This document shows, in pieces, positions 1 through 5,122 of a DNA stretch of 5,122 bases (its first letter is position 1; the number at the start of each line of letters is the position of its first letter). Below the pieces are notes generated by a model. That model searched no databases. It was not told the DNA's origin and saw nothing but the letters and a program-made list of their open reading frames with translations. The stretch covers positions 1-5,122 of the forward strand of contig CALDSP010000085.1 in NCBI GenBank assembly GCA_937924465.1, in the 5' to 3' direction. The position numbers were made by a program, and so were the translations under genes. This DNA is from an uncultured Leptospiraceae bacterium (lineage in GTDB: Bacteria; Spirochaetota; Leptospiria; Leptospirales; Leptospiraceae).

Positions 1-279
1 CAAGAAAGTCTTATTCAAAAAATAGAGACTTCTCTCTTGCATCCGCCTAAAGAACCCGAATATAGACAAAAACGAAAACACACTGAATTTTTAAAAAACT
101 TACCACCAAATTTTAACATAAAAAAATTTCAAGAAGACCTAAAAAAAATTTTTTTAGATTACTTACAAATTTTTCCATCTAAACCCTCCCAAGACTTTTG
201 GAGAGAAGTCGCAAAAAACCTAAAGGTTTTACAAAAAACAAAATATCAAAATAAAGATTTTATTTTCAGCAAACCTTAA
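1..279 (+). CDS. C-terminal part of an unrecognised protein, cut by the left edge
   Basis: The frame is open from the first base to a TAA at 277-279 and gives 92 residues with no stop. It is therefore the 3' end of a gene that starts off the window. The only in-frame candidate start near the edge is a TTG at 37-39, which has no Shine-Dalgarno sequence before it, so I do not take it as the real start. The visible part is very rich in Lys, Phe and Gln, with basic stretches such as RQKRKH and amphipathic segments such as KKFQEDLKKIFLDYL. I see no catalytic motif, no membrane segment and no family I recognise. It lies 82 bp upstream of glf on the same strand and could belong to the same surface-polysaccharide locus, but that is inferred from position only. 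The frame is well supported; the function is unknown. Confidence 0.65.
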   Translation, partial: QESLIQKIETSLLHPPKEPEYRQKRKHTEFLKNLPPNFNIKKFQEDLKKIFLDYLQIFPSKPSQDFWREVAKNLKVLQKTKYQNKDFIFSKP

Positions 280-361
280 AAAATTTGAATTAATTTTGAA
301 GTTTAAAAACTTTCAAAAGTTAGAACTAATATTCTGAAAAAACAAAAATAGAAGGAAGTAT

Positions 362-1492
362 ATGAATAAAACAAAAATTCTTATTGTTGGAGCTGGATTT
401 AGTGGAGCTGTTGTAGCTGAACAATTGGCAAAAACCAATCAATTTGAAATTCATGTGTTCGATGAAAGAAATCACATTGCCGGAAATTGCTATACAGAAC
501 GGGATAAAGAAACCAACATAATGGTACATAAATACGGACCTCATATTTTTCATACAAGTAATAGAGAAGTTTGGGAGTATGTAAATTCTTTTATAAAATT
601 TCAACCTTTCGTAAATCGCGTAAAAGCTGTTTATAGAGGAGAAGTTTACTCTTTACCAATTAACTTACATACTATCAACCAATTTTTTAGAAAGTCTATG
701 TCACCTAACGAAGCAAGAGCCTTTATTGAAAGTCAAGGAGAGAAATCAATTGGAGAACCTCAAAACTTTGAAGAACAGGCTTTAAAATTCGTTGGAAAAA
801 ATTTATATAAAGCTTTTTTTTATGGGTATACAAAAAAACAATGGGGAACAGAGCCTAAAAATTTACCTGCCAGTATTTTGAAACGTCTTCCTATACGTTT
901 TAACTACGATGATAACTATTACAATGACCTTTACCAAGGTATTCCAGAAGAAGGTTACACAGAAATTATTCGTAAAATGCTAGAGCATCCAAATATTTCA
1001 GTAATATTAAATTCTAAATTTACACTGAATCCAAAAGATCTTGACACGTATAGTCATATATTTTACACAGGTCCAATTGATGAATTTTTTAATTACAAAT
1101 ATGGTCGATTGAGTTACAGAACTGTTTATTTTAAACGTTACGTGTCAGATGGGGATTTCCAAGGAAATGCAGTCATAAATTACACAGAAGAAAATATACC
1201 CTTCACTAGAATTCATGAACACAAACATTTTACACCTTGGGAAACTCACAACAAAACCGTCTATTTTGAAGAATATAGCAAAGAGACAGAACCAAATGAT
1301 ATTCCCTACTATCCAAAACGTTTAGAAACAGATTTACAAATTCTAGAAAAATATCAAAAAGAAGTAAATTCACTACAAAAGATTACTTTCCTGGGAAGAC
1401 TCGCTACTTACCGCTATTTGGACATGCACCATGTAATTGAAGAAGCATTAAACATAGCAAAAAAATTTTTAGAAAAATCCAATATTTCTTAA
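362..1492 (+). CDS. glf: UDP-galactopyranose mutase
   Basis: This flavoenzyme converts UDP-galactopyranose to UDP-galactofuranose in the cytoplasm, supplying galactofuranose for O-antigen or other surface glycans. The 376-residue length is usual for bacterial Glf. The N-terminus has a Rossmann FAD-binding strand with GAGFSG (10-15), then the acidic end of strand 2 (FDER, 33-36) and RNHIAGN (36-42). GPHIFHT (59-65) and KKQWG (158-162) are family hallmarks. Taking Klebsiella Glf as a guide, its active-site residues W160, R174, Y185, R280, E301, Y314, R343 and Y349 map to W161, R175, Y186, R283, E304, Y317, R346 and Y352, so the active site looks complete. The start is set by an ATG with AGGAAG just upstream (353-358). 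A TAATAT at 327-332 could be a -10 box, but no convincing -35 goes with it. The gene converges on the lipoprotein gene. The identification is firm; the sugar acceptor is not known from this window. Confidence 0.96.
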   Translation: MNKTKILIVGAGFSGAVVAEQLAKTNQFEIHVFDERNHIAGNCYTERDKETNIMVHKYGPHIFHTSNREVWEYVNSFIKFQPFVNRVKAVYRGEVYSLPINLHTINQFFRKSMSPNEARAFIESQGEKSIGEPQNFEEQALKFVGKNLYKAFFYGYTKKQWGTEPKNLPASILKRLPIRFNYDDNYYNDLYQGIPEEGYTEIIRKMLEHPNISVILNSKFTLNPKDLDTYSHIFYTGPIDEFFNYKYGRLSYRTVYFKRYVSDGDFQGNAVINYTEENIPFTRIHEHKHFTPWETHNKTVYFEEYSKETEPNDIPYYPKRLETDLQILEKYQKEVNSLQKITFLGRLATYRYLDMHHVIEEALNIAKKFLEKSNIS

Positions 1493-1548
1493 CCATCAAT
1501 TTACTATTTTTGTAAGTTGAATCAATTCAGTTGAGTAAAAAATATTTT

Positions 1549-1585
1549 CAAGAAAAGCAAGAAAAAGTTTAAAAGCTTTTCCTTG
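1549..1585 (-). terminator. Candidate hairpin terminator for the porin-lipoprotein operon
   Basis: CAAGAAAAGC (1549-1558) can pair with GCTTTTCCTTG (1575-1585), giving ten base pairs with one bulged C and a 16-nt loop. Read on the minus strand it begins 13 nt after the lipoprotein stop and is followed, six bases further on, by a run of six T (A run at 1537-1542). On the plus strand no T run follows, so it serves glf less well. The stem is AT-rich and the spacing to the T run is loose, so this is only a moderate candidate. Confidence 0.35.
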
Positions 1586-1598
1586 CAATAAAAGTCAT

Positions 1599-2021
1599 CT
1601 AGAAAGAAGGAATAATGATAGATGCTCCGTCCTTTTCCTTTTGGCAGGAAATAAAAAAGTTACTGAGAGCAATTCTTGGATCTGCTGCTTTATTTTGCGG
1701 AAAATTACAATATGTCGTTTGCACTTGAAGAGCAGCACATTTGATTAAATCCATATACTCTACTTCATCAAATTGTATATTTACTCCACACATAATATTT
1801 GGATCAAATCCAACTCCAGAACCTACGCATTGATTCATAATAAGCACGGCTTTATAACAAGCCTCTCTTTCTGGAGTCAAAATTCCATTACTTGCCGCTG
1901 TCCCTGCAGCAATCAATAAACTTTTCTGTGCAGAAGTATCTCCCGATTTTGAGGATTGTGTGCATCCTACCAAAGAAAAAACAGTCAATAAAAATATATT
2001 GAATAACTTTTTACTTTTCAT
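1599..2021 (-). CDS. Small cysteine-rich lipoprotein of unknown function
   Basis: The 140-residue product starts with a lipoprotein signal peptide: basic MKSKK, a hydrophobic stretch, then the lipobox LVGC with the lipidated Cys at position 20. The mature chain has six more cysteines (55, 65, 78, 95, 105, 126), enough for three disulfides in the periplasm or on the surface. There is no transmembrane segment beyond the signal. The start is an ATG with AAGGAG seven bases upstream, and the stop is TAG. It follows the porin gene by 11 bp and shares its transcript, so a role with the outer-membrane barrel or in the envelope is plausible. I do not recognise the family, and nothing indicates an enzyme. 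The lipoprotein assignment is secure. Which membrane or face it sits on cannot be read from the sequence. Confidence 0.85.
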   Translation of the reverse strand: MKSKKLFNIFLLTVFSLVGCTQSSKSGDTSAQKSLLIAAGTAASNGILTPEREACYKAVLIMNQCVGSGVGFDPNIMCGVNIQFDEVEYMDLIKCAALQVQTTYCNFPQNKAADPRIALSNFFISCQKEKDGASIIIPSF

Positions 2022-2028
2022 GTTGCCT

Positions 2029-2034
2029 CTCCTT
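2029..2034 (-). promoter_or_regulatory. Shine-Dalgarno of the lipoprotein gene, overlapping the porin stop codon
   Basis: On the minus strand AAGGAG stands seven bases before the lipoprotein ATG and shares its AA with the porin TAA at 2033-2035 (TTTTAAGGAG). Ribosomes ending the full porin frame would stop on top of this site, the usual layout for translational coupling. With the in-frame TGA upstream at 2405-2407, terminating ribosomes would not normally reach it, so lipoprotein translation must start on its own. Confidence 0.75.
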
Positions 2035-3538
2035 AAAATTTAGCTACAAAACCAACTACAATTCCATTTTGACCTTTTGCGGGTCTTCCTGCAGGATCTA
2101 TGAAGGTTTCTCCAAGTGCCCAATCTCTTCTCAAATCAACTTTGATTTGTAAGTTTTCATTAAAATTGTAAATAGGGGTAATGGTGAAAGTCCTTGCCTG
2201 TCCTAGGGAAGAAGCAGCTCTCAAACCATTTGTATCTCTCCAAAGCAAATCATATCTATAAAGGGGAGTAAGTGCAAAAAGTGGGGGATTAACAGCTAAA
2301 GCTCCACCATAGCGACTATCATCGATAGCTTCAAATCGTATTGCAGTAGCAAATTTATCATTATACTCATATTTTAACCATATACCGTAAGTGTTATAAA
2401 TTTTTCAAACTGTTCTCTTTTCACCGGGGATCATATCATCTACACCATCTCCAGCAAGAAAGTCTGTTGAGCCATCTATTGGACTTTGAGCAATATTTGG
2501 ATTTAAATAACCGAAAGCATGGTTAACTGTTTCTCCTTTTCTCTCTCCAAAGGTCCAATCAAATATAGCTGTCAATTTTTCTGTTGGTTGAAATGTAAGT
2601 ATTATGTTATTCACAAACCAATAGTCTTGAGAAAACTGACTAGGCTTGTTGGGAATTGGATAGCCAGAATAATGCTCTGCAATCATGTCACTTTTTGTTC
2701 TTGCCGCTTTTAGATTATCATCTCCATATAACGTGTTCCAAACAAAACTAAACTGAGTAGAAAGCTCACCCTTCAATTGCGTTCCATAAGCTCTTAGATA
2801 GTTAGGACCATCTACATAAGCATGTTGGGTTGTATTTGTTAAGGAAGCCGCTGGTACTGTGTCATTTGTTCCACCATAGGGAGTTACCCCTACTGCTCCA
2901 AATTGTTGACCACTATTTCCTGCTCCCCCAGTATAGCCAGTTCCCTGAGCACTATTATAAATGTAAAGGCCAAATGCATACTTTTCTGTGAGAGTTAGGG
3001 TTGCTCTTGCTCCTGTGTTTATAAAAGGAATAGTATTAAAAAAGATATACCCAATTGTGTAATTCATATTATCTTTAGAGTCTAAAACTTCATAGCCAAT
3101 ATGAGTTGCCATTTTTCCAGCATCTATAATTAAACCCTTTCCAACCGGGAGATACATAGAAACATAGCCTTGTTGAAGTAGATTCATATTAAAGATTGAA
3201 TTTGTCGTTTGAAAAGGCCTTTCTTGATAGCCTAAGTTTTGTCCATTTTGTAGGTCAATTCGGAAACCCCAGGGACTTTCTTTTTCTGCAACTTTTTCTA
3301 TTGCTAATTTCACAGCATTGACTGCAAATTGCTTATTGTAAGTATGGAAGGTGGCAGAAGTATCCGCAGTACCCCCTTGCCTATTATTGAAGGTGTAATT
3401 ATAATAGACATCGACAAAGCCAGAGAACTCAATCTTATTATACCACTTTGTTTCAGTTTCCTTCTCTTGAGCAATTAAATTGATACTAATTATTGAAAAT
3501 ATGAGCAATAAGTATATAAGTGTTTTCTTTATAACCAT
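2033..3538 (-). pseudogene. Outer-membrane beta-barrel porin (BBP2/OmpL-like), interrupted by one in-frame TGA
   Basis: The frame starts at an ATG with a strong AAGGAG eight bases upstream (3547-3552). It begins with a signal peptide (basic VIKK, then a long hydrophobic core, likely cut after Ala23). Next comes WYNKIEFSGFVDVYYNY, the first barrel strand typical of OmpL-like BBP2 porins, and then alternating beta-strand and Gly/Asn-rich loop sequence. After 377 codons the frame meets TGA (2405-2407). Beyond it the same frame runs on for 123 codons to TAA. It gives good barrel strands (for example YGIWLKYEY, FATAIRFEAIDD, FTITPIYNF) and ends ...VVGFVAKF with the terminal Phe expected for barrel insertion. 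The whole would be 501 codons, a normal length for the family. A truncated product would lack its last strands and should not fold. The simplest reading is a TGG (Trp) to TGA change. A sequencing error, recent pseudogenisation or stop readthrough cannot be told apart here. Confidence 0.85.
2405..2407 (-). other. In-frame TGA breaking the porin
   Basis: The codon lies between EKRTV and KIYNTYGIW. A T at plus-strand position 2405 instead of C would account for it (TCA instead of CCA, that is TGA instead of TGG). No indel is needed because both sides are in the same frame. The base after the stop is A, not the C that most favours readthrough. TGA also ends the nuclease-like gene at 4172-4174, which argues that TGA is a stop in this organism. 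Confidence 0.85.
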
Positions 3539-3856
3539 AGATTTTACTCCTTTTCACTAAAAAAATAAGCAATTAACGTACCTAGGATAAAAATTTTAAG
3601 AAAAAAGTGAAATAGCTAGATAGAAATCCATTATAACGATCATGTTTTTTCTAAAACTGAAGATTAGTTATTTCTGTTTGTTTAAATAATAAAAAATATG
3701 TTTAAAAAATTAGCATTATGAATAAATTCCAATTGTAAATTGCATAAATGATAAACTCATTGTTGATTTTGAAGAAATAGTCAGAGTTGTAAATATGTGT
3801 AAAAAATATCTTAAACCATGGGTTTGCTATAACGTATTCTTTCTACTCATATTCTG
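3539..3856. other. AT-rich non-coding stretch upstream of the porin
   Basis: These 318 bases hold no credible open frame on either strand. Next to the porin they contain its ribosome site and a candidate promoter. A seven-base inverted repeat (3552-3558 TTTCACT and 3606-3612 AGTGAAA) flanks most of the presumed leader and abuts the Shine-Dalgarno sequence. Near the far end, a small AAACC/GGTTT hairpin (3813-3825), read on the minus strand, is followed by six T and could weakly end transcription of the truncated gene at 3857-4051. Otherwise I see only low-complexity A/T runs. Confidence 0.5.
3630..3635 (-). promoter_or_regulatory. Candidate -10 box of the porin-lipoprotein operon
   Basis: The minus strand reads a perfect TATAAT here, which would place the start of transcription near 3623 and give a leader of about 85 nt before the porin ATG. 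At 17 bp upstream the matching -35 position is AGTTTT, a poor match. In such AT-rich DNA a lone TATAAT can arise by chance. An alternative, TTCACT-16-TATCCT, lies closer to the gene. Confidence 0.35.
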
Positions 3857-4051
3857 CTAGATTGGTATTTTAGGGAGTGTCCTCCTCTGAACTTGGGCTA
3901 TAGCTAATTCTTTTACAATTCCTTTGAGTTCATTAAAATCATTCACTTTCACTAAATCATTATAACTTATAATTATAACTTCTAACAAAGCTTGGGTTTG
4001 TTCCTCCGTAAACACACTTTTTAAGCGATCTTTTATCTGAGAACTTAACAT
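3857..4051 (-). pseudogene. Truncated copy of the neighbouring nuclease-like gene
   Basis: The first 53 codons match those of the complete gene at 4172-4795 except for one amino-acid change (Ser27 to Ile, AGT to ATT) and one silent change (Gln5, CAG for CAA). After Gln53 the sequence departs abruptly into an unrelated tail, VQRRTLPKIPI, and stops at TAG. All of the coiled coil past residue 53 and the whole nuclease-like domain (E142, K144 of the complete protein) are missing, so it cannot be an active enzyme. The ATG and the -10 box before it are kept, so a 64-residue peptide could still be made, and a role in binding the complete protein through the shared N-terminus cannot be excluded. I read it as a recent partial duplication or the remnant of a tandem paralogue whose 3' end was replaced. 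Confidence 0.8.
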
Positions 4052-4082
4052 ACTCTCTTACTATACAAAATTCATAAAAAAA
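3894..4082. repeat. 189-bp direct repeat, copy 1 (in the truncated gene)
   Basis: This block matches 4638-4826 base for base at a constant offset of 744, with only two differences and no indel. It contains 53 codons plus 31 bases upstream of the ATG, including the -10 box and a run of seven A. Similarity stops sharply at both ends. I see no inverted repeats or target duplication flanking it. Confidence 0.93.
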
Positions 4083-4088
4083 CACCAA
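4060..4088 (-). promoter_or_regulatory. Altered promoter of the truncated copy
   Basis: The minus strand has TATAGT (4060-4065) and the same 17-base spacer as the complete gene, because both are inside the duplicated block. The block ends at 4082, so the -35 position (4083-4088) is new sequence, TTGGTG, matching the consensus at only three of six positions against five for the intact copy. The promoter is expected to be weaker, but TTG is kept and the -10 is good, so it is not clearly dead. Confidence 0.45.
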
Positions 4089-4171
4089 CTTTCTTCAAAC
4101 CAACACTACTTACAACTTCATAATTTCAAAAAGTTTTTATGATCACTAATAACCTTAAACAAAACAATTTT

Positions 4172-4795
4172 TCAATACCTCCCAAATTCAATCTCATAAG
4201 TCTTATAATATTTTATTTCCGGATGCTCTTTCTTCAAATACTCCTCCACCTCCGGATGAAAACTATAACTCACAAAAAATGGAAATACTTGACTCCCCGT
4301 AATTAACTCAAAACGCTCTAATACATTCACAAAACGTTGTATGTCTCTCTTTGAAGTTTGCGCTTTACATTCTCCTAAGGTGTATACAACCTCATTTTCT
4401 AATAGCCCTTTTATATATATGTTGATTTCATCAAATTTCCCATTTTCATAAATCAGATTTTTTCGAAGTATAATTTCTTGAACTTTTAATTTATATACTT
4501 TTTCTACAAACCTTTCTAAATAAGGATATAACTTATCTTCTAAATTATAGCCTACTGTCATGCTTAGTCCACCTACTTGTCTTGCTAACTCACGAAGCTC
4601 TTTTTGAGTTTGCTTTAACTCTTCTTGGGTTTCTTTCTGGGCTATAGCTAATTCTTTTACAATTCCTTTGAGTTCATTAAAATCATTCACTTTCACTAAA
4701 TCATTATAACTTATACTTATAACTTCTAACAAAGCTTGGGTTTGTTCCTCCGTAAACACACTTTTTAAGCGATCTTTTATTTGAGAACTTAACAT
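4172..4795 (-). CDS. Coiled-coil PD-(D/E)XK nuclease-like protein (DUF3782-type)
   Basis: The 207-residue protein has three parts. Residues 1-48 are a helical N-terminus. Residues about 49-80 form a Glu/Gln/Lys-rich coiled coil (KETQEELKQTQKELRELA). Residues about 83-207 form an alpha/beta domain. In that domain Asp122 (FDEINI) followed by GECK (Glu142, Lys144) and the helix SKRDIQRF fits the D...ExK core of the PD-(D/E)XK nuclease fold. This layout of a variable coiled coil followed by a nuclease-like domain is known from DUF3782-type families, which are often multicopy in bacterial genomes and have no proven function. Whether it cuts DNA is not known. There is no signal peptide, so it should be cytoplasmic. 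The ATG has no good ribosome site, only AAGAGAG, but a strong promoter lies almost against it. The stop is TGA. A truncated duplicate of the gene lies downstream. Confidence 0.85.
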   Translation of the reverse strand: MLSSQIKDRLKSVFTEEQTQALLEVISISYNDLVKVNDFNELKGIVKELAIAQKETQEELKQTQKELRELARQVGGLSMTVGYNLEDKLYPYLERFVEKVYKLKVQEIILRKNLIYENGKFDEINIYIKGLLENEVVYTLGECKAQTSKRDIQRFVNVLERFELITGSQVFPFFVSYSFHPEVEEYLKKEHPEIKYYKTYEIEFGRY

Positions 4796-4826
4796 ACTCT
4801 CTTACTATACAAAATTCATAAAAAAA
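4638..4826. repeat. 189-bp direct repeat, copy 2 (in the complete gene)
   Basis: This partner of 3894-4082 covers the promoter spacer, -10 box, ATG and first 53 codons of the complete nuclease-like gene. Because the complete gene continues naturally on both sides (intact -35 box upstream, coiled coil and catalytic domain downstream), this is most likely the source copy. Confidence 0.93.
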
Positions 4827-4832
4827 GGTCAA
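4804..4832 (-). promoter_or_regulatory. Near-consensus sigma-70 promoter of the nuclease-like gene
   Basis: On the minus strand TTGACC (4827-4832) and TATAGT (4804-4809) are separated by exactly 17 bases, each box matching the consensus at five of six positions. The -10 box ends eight bases before the ATG at 4795. A normal start six to eight bases downstream would put the first transcribed base within about two bases of the ATG, giving a leaderless or nearly leaderless mRNA. This agrees with the lack of a clear Shine-Dalgarno sequence. Confidence 0.7.
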
Positions 4833-4873
4833 GTTCTCTTTTTTTATTTCTTTCCACTCTCAATCCTCTTTTC

Positions 4874-5122
4874 TTATAATTTTAAATAGTTTTCCCAAAA
4901 TTCTCTTGAAACTAATTCCTCGTAAAAGTTTCTCCACTCTCTTTCTATTTGATTTGAAAATAAAAGATATTTCAGACTCACAGTTACAAATTTAAAAAAT
5001 AGTTGGATAGCTCTTTTGGGATTTTTTCTAAAAATTCGCTTTTCCTTTCGAAGAGAGGAATACTCTTCAATTTCTTTTGCTCCAAATATAATTGCACGTC
5101 TATTTAAAAACCTCTCTTGAAA
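4874..5122 (-). CDS. C-terminal part of an unrecognised protein, cut by the right edge
   Basis: Reading the minus strand from the window edge, one frame is open for 82 codons to a TAA at 4874-4876. It has no ATG, so its start is outside the window. The composition looks like real protein: charged helices (KEIEEYSSLRKEKR), a hydrophobic segment (AIQLFFKFVTVSLKYLLF) that could be a membrane-associated or buried helix, and an aromatic, acidic tail (EREWRNFYEELVSREFWENYL). I do not recognise the family. It lies 78 bp upstream of the nuclease-like gene on the same strand. That gene has its own promoter, so the two need not be co-transcribed. Confidence 0.6.
   Translation of the reverse strand, partial: FQERFLNRRAIIFGAKEIEEYSSLRKEKRIFRKNPKRAIQLFFKFVTVSLKYLLFSNQIEREWRNFYEELVSREFWENYLKL

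Noticed and set aside
294..318. Imperfect hairpin between the first partial gene and glf
   Set aside because: The stem is almost all A-T with a bulge and a very small loop, and no T run follows on the plus strand, so I do not call it a terminator.
326..604. Minus-strand open frame of 92 codons
   Set aside because: It lies opposite the well-supported glf start region, has no ribosome site and no recognisable protein features.
2033..2248. A separate small gene starting at a TTG
   Set aside because: The frame continues upstream without interruption to the TGA at 2405 and is the C-terminus of the porin. The TTG has no ribosome site.
2405..2407. Genetic code with TGA read as Trp, or selenocysteine at the porin TGA
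   Set aside because: Trp is written TGG elsewhere (for example in glf), and the nuclease-like gene ends at a TGA where the family's usual C-terminus ends. There is no reason to expect selenocysteine in a porin and I see no obvious recoding hairpin just after the codon.
2519..2713. Plus-strand open frame of 64 codons
   Set aside because: It is antisense to the porin coding sequence and has the Cys- and aromatic-rich composition of a shadow frame.
3894..4826. The two-copy repeat as CRISPR or as insertion-sequence ends
   Set aside because: There are only two long copies, both protein-coding and in the same orientation, with no spacer pattern, no transposase and no terminal inverted repeats.
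4820..4845. AAAAAAAG/CTTTTTTT inverted repeat upstream of the nuclease-like gene
   Set aside because: It is a pure A/T stem that overlaps the promoter spacer. It is more simply explained by homopolymer runs than by a terminator.

Overview
The window is AT-rich bacterial DNA from what looks like a Gram-negative (diderm) organism. The evidence is a lipobox lipoprotein, an outer-membrane beta-barrel protein ending in a terminal Phe, and a galactofuranose-pathway enzyme. The overall style (low GC, mostly TAA stops, AAGGAG ribosome sites, BBP2/OmpL-like barrel, small Cys-rich lipoprotein) would fit a spirochaete of the Leptospiraceae or a relative. That placement is inference; no marker gene here proves it.

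Left part, plus strand (1-1492): the 3' end of an unrecognised gene, then a complete UDP-galactopyranose mutase gene (glf), which makes UDP-galactofuranose for surface polysaccharide. glf converges on a minus-strand pair, with a candidate hairpin terminator in the gap.

Middle, minus strand (1599-3538): an outer-membrane porin of the OmpL-like BBP2 type followed 11 bp downstream by a small lipoprotein with six cysteines besides the lipidated one. The porin frame is broken by a single in-frame TGA at 2405-2407. The 123 codons beyond it remain open in the same frame and encode the rest of the barrel up to a proper C-terminal Phe. The porin's final TAA lies inside the lipoprotein's Shine-Dalgarno sequence, so the two form a tight operon. 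Upstream lies about 318 bp of AT-rich non-coding DNA holding a candidate porin promoter.

Right part, minus strand (3857-5122): a complete PD-(D/E)XK nuclease-like coiled-coil protein (207 aa, resembling the DUF3782-type family) preceded by a near-consensus promoter placed so close to the ATG that the mRNA should be leaderless or almost so. Downstream of it is a truncated copy of the same gene. A 189-bp block (3894-4082 and 4638-4826, exactly 744 bp apart, 2 mismatches) carries the promoter spacer, the -10 box and the first 53 codons. Outside the block the truncated copy has a different -35 box and a short unrelated tail. At the right edge is the C-terminal end of another minus-strand gene that has no start codon in the window.

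The observations most worth following are the nonsense codon in an otherwise intact porin, the recent partial duplication whose edge falls exactly at the -35/spacer junction, and the probable leaderless promoter. I see no RNA genes, CRISPR array or complete insertion sequence.
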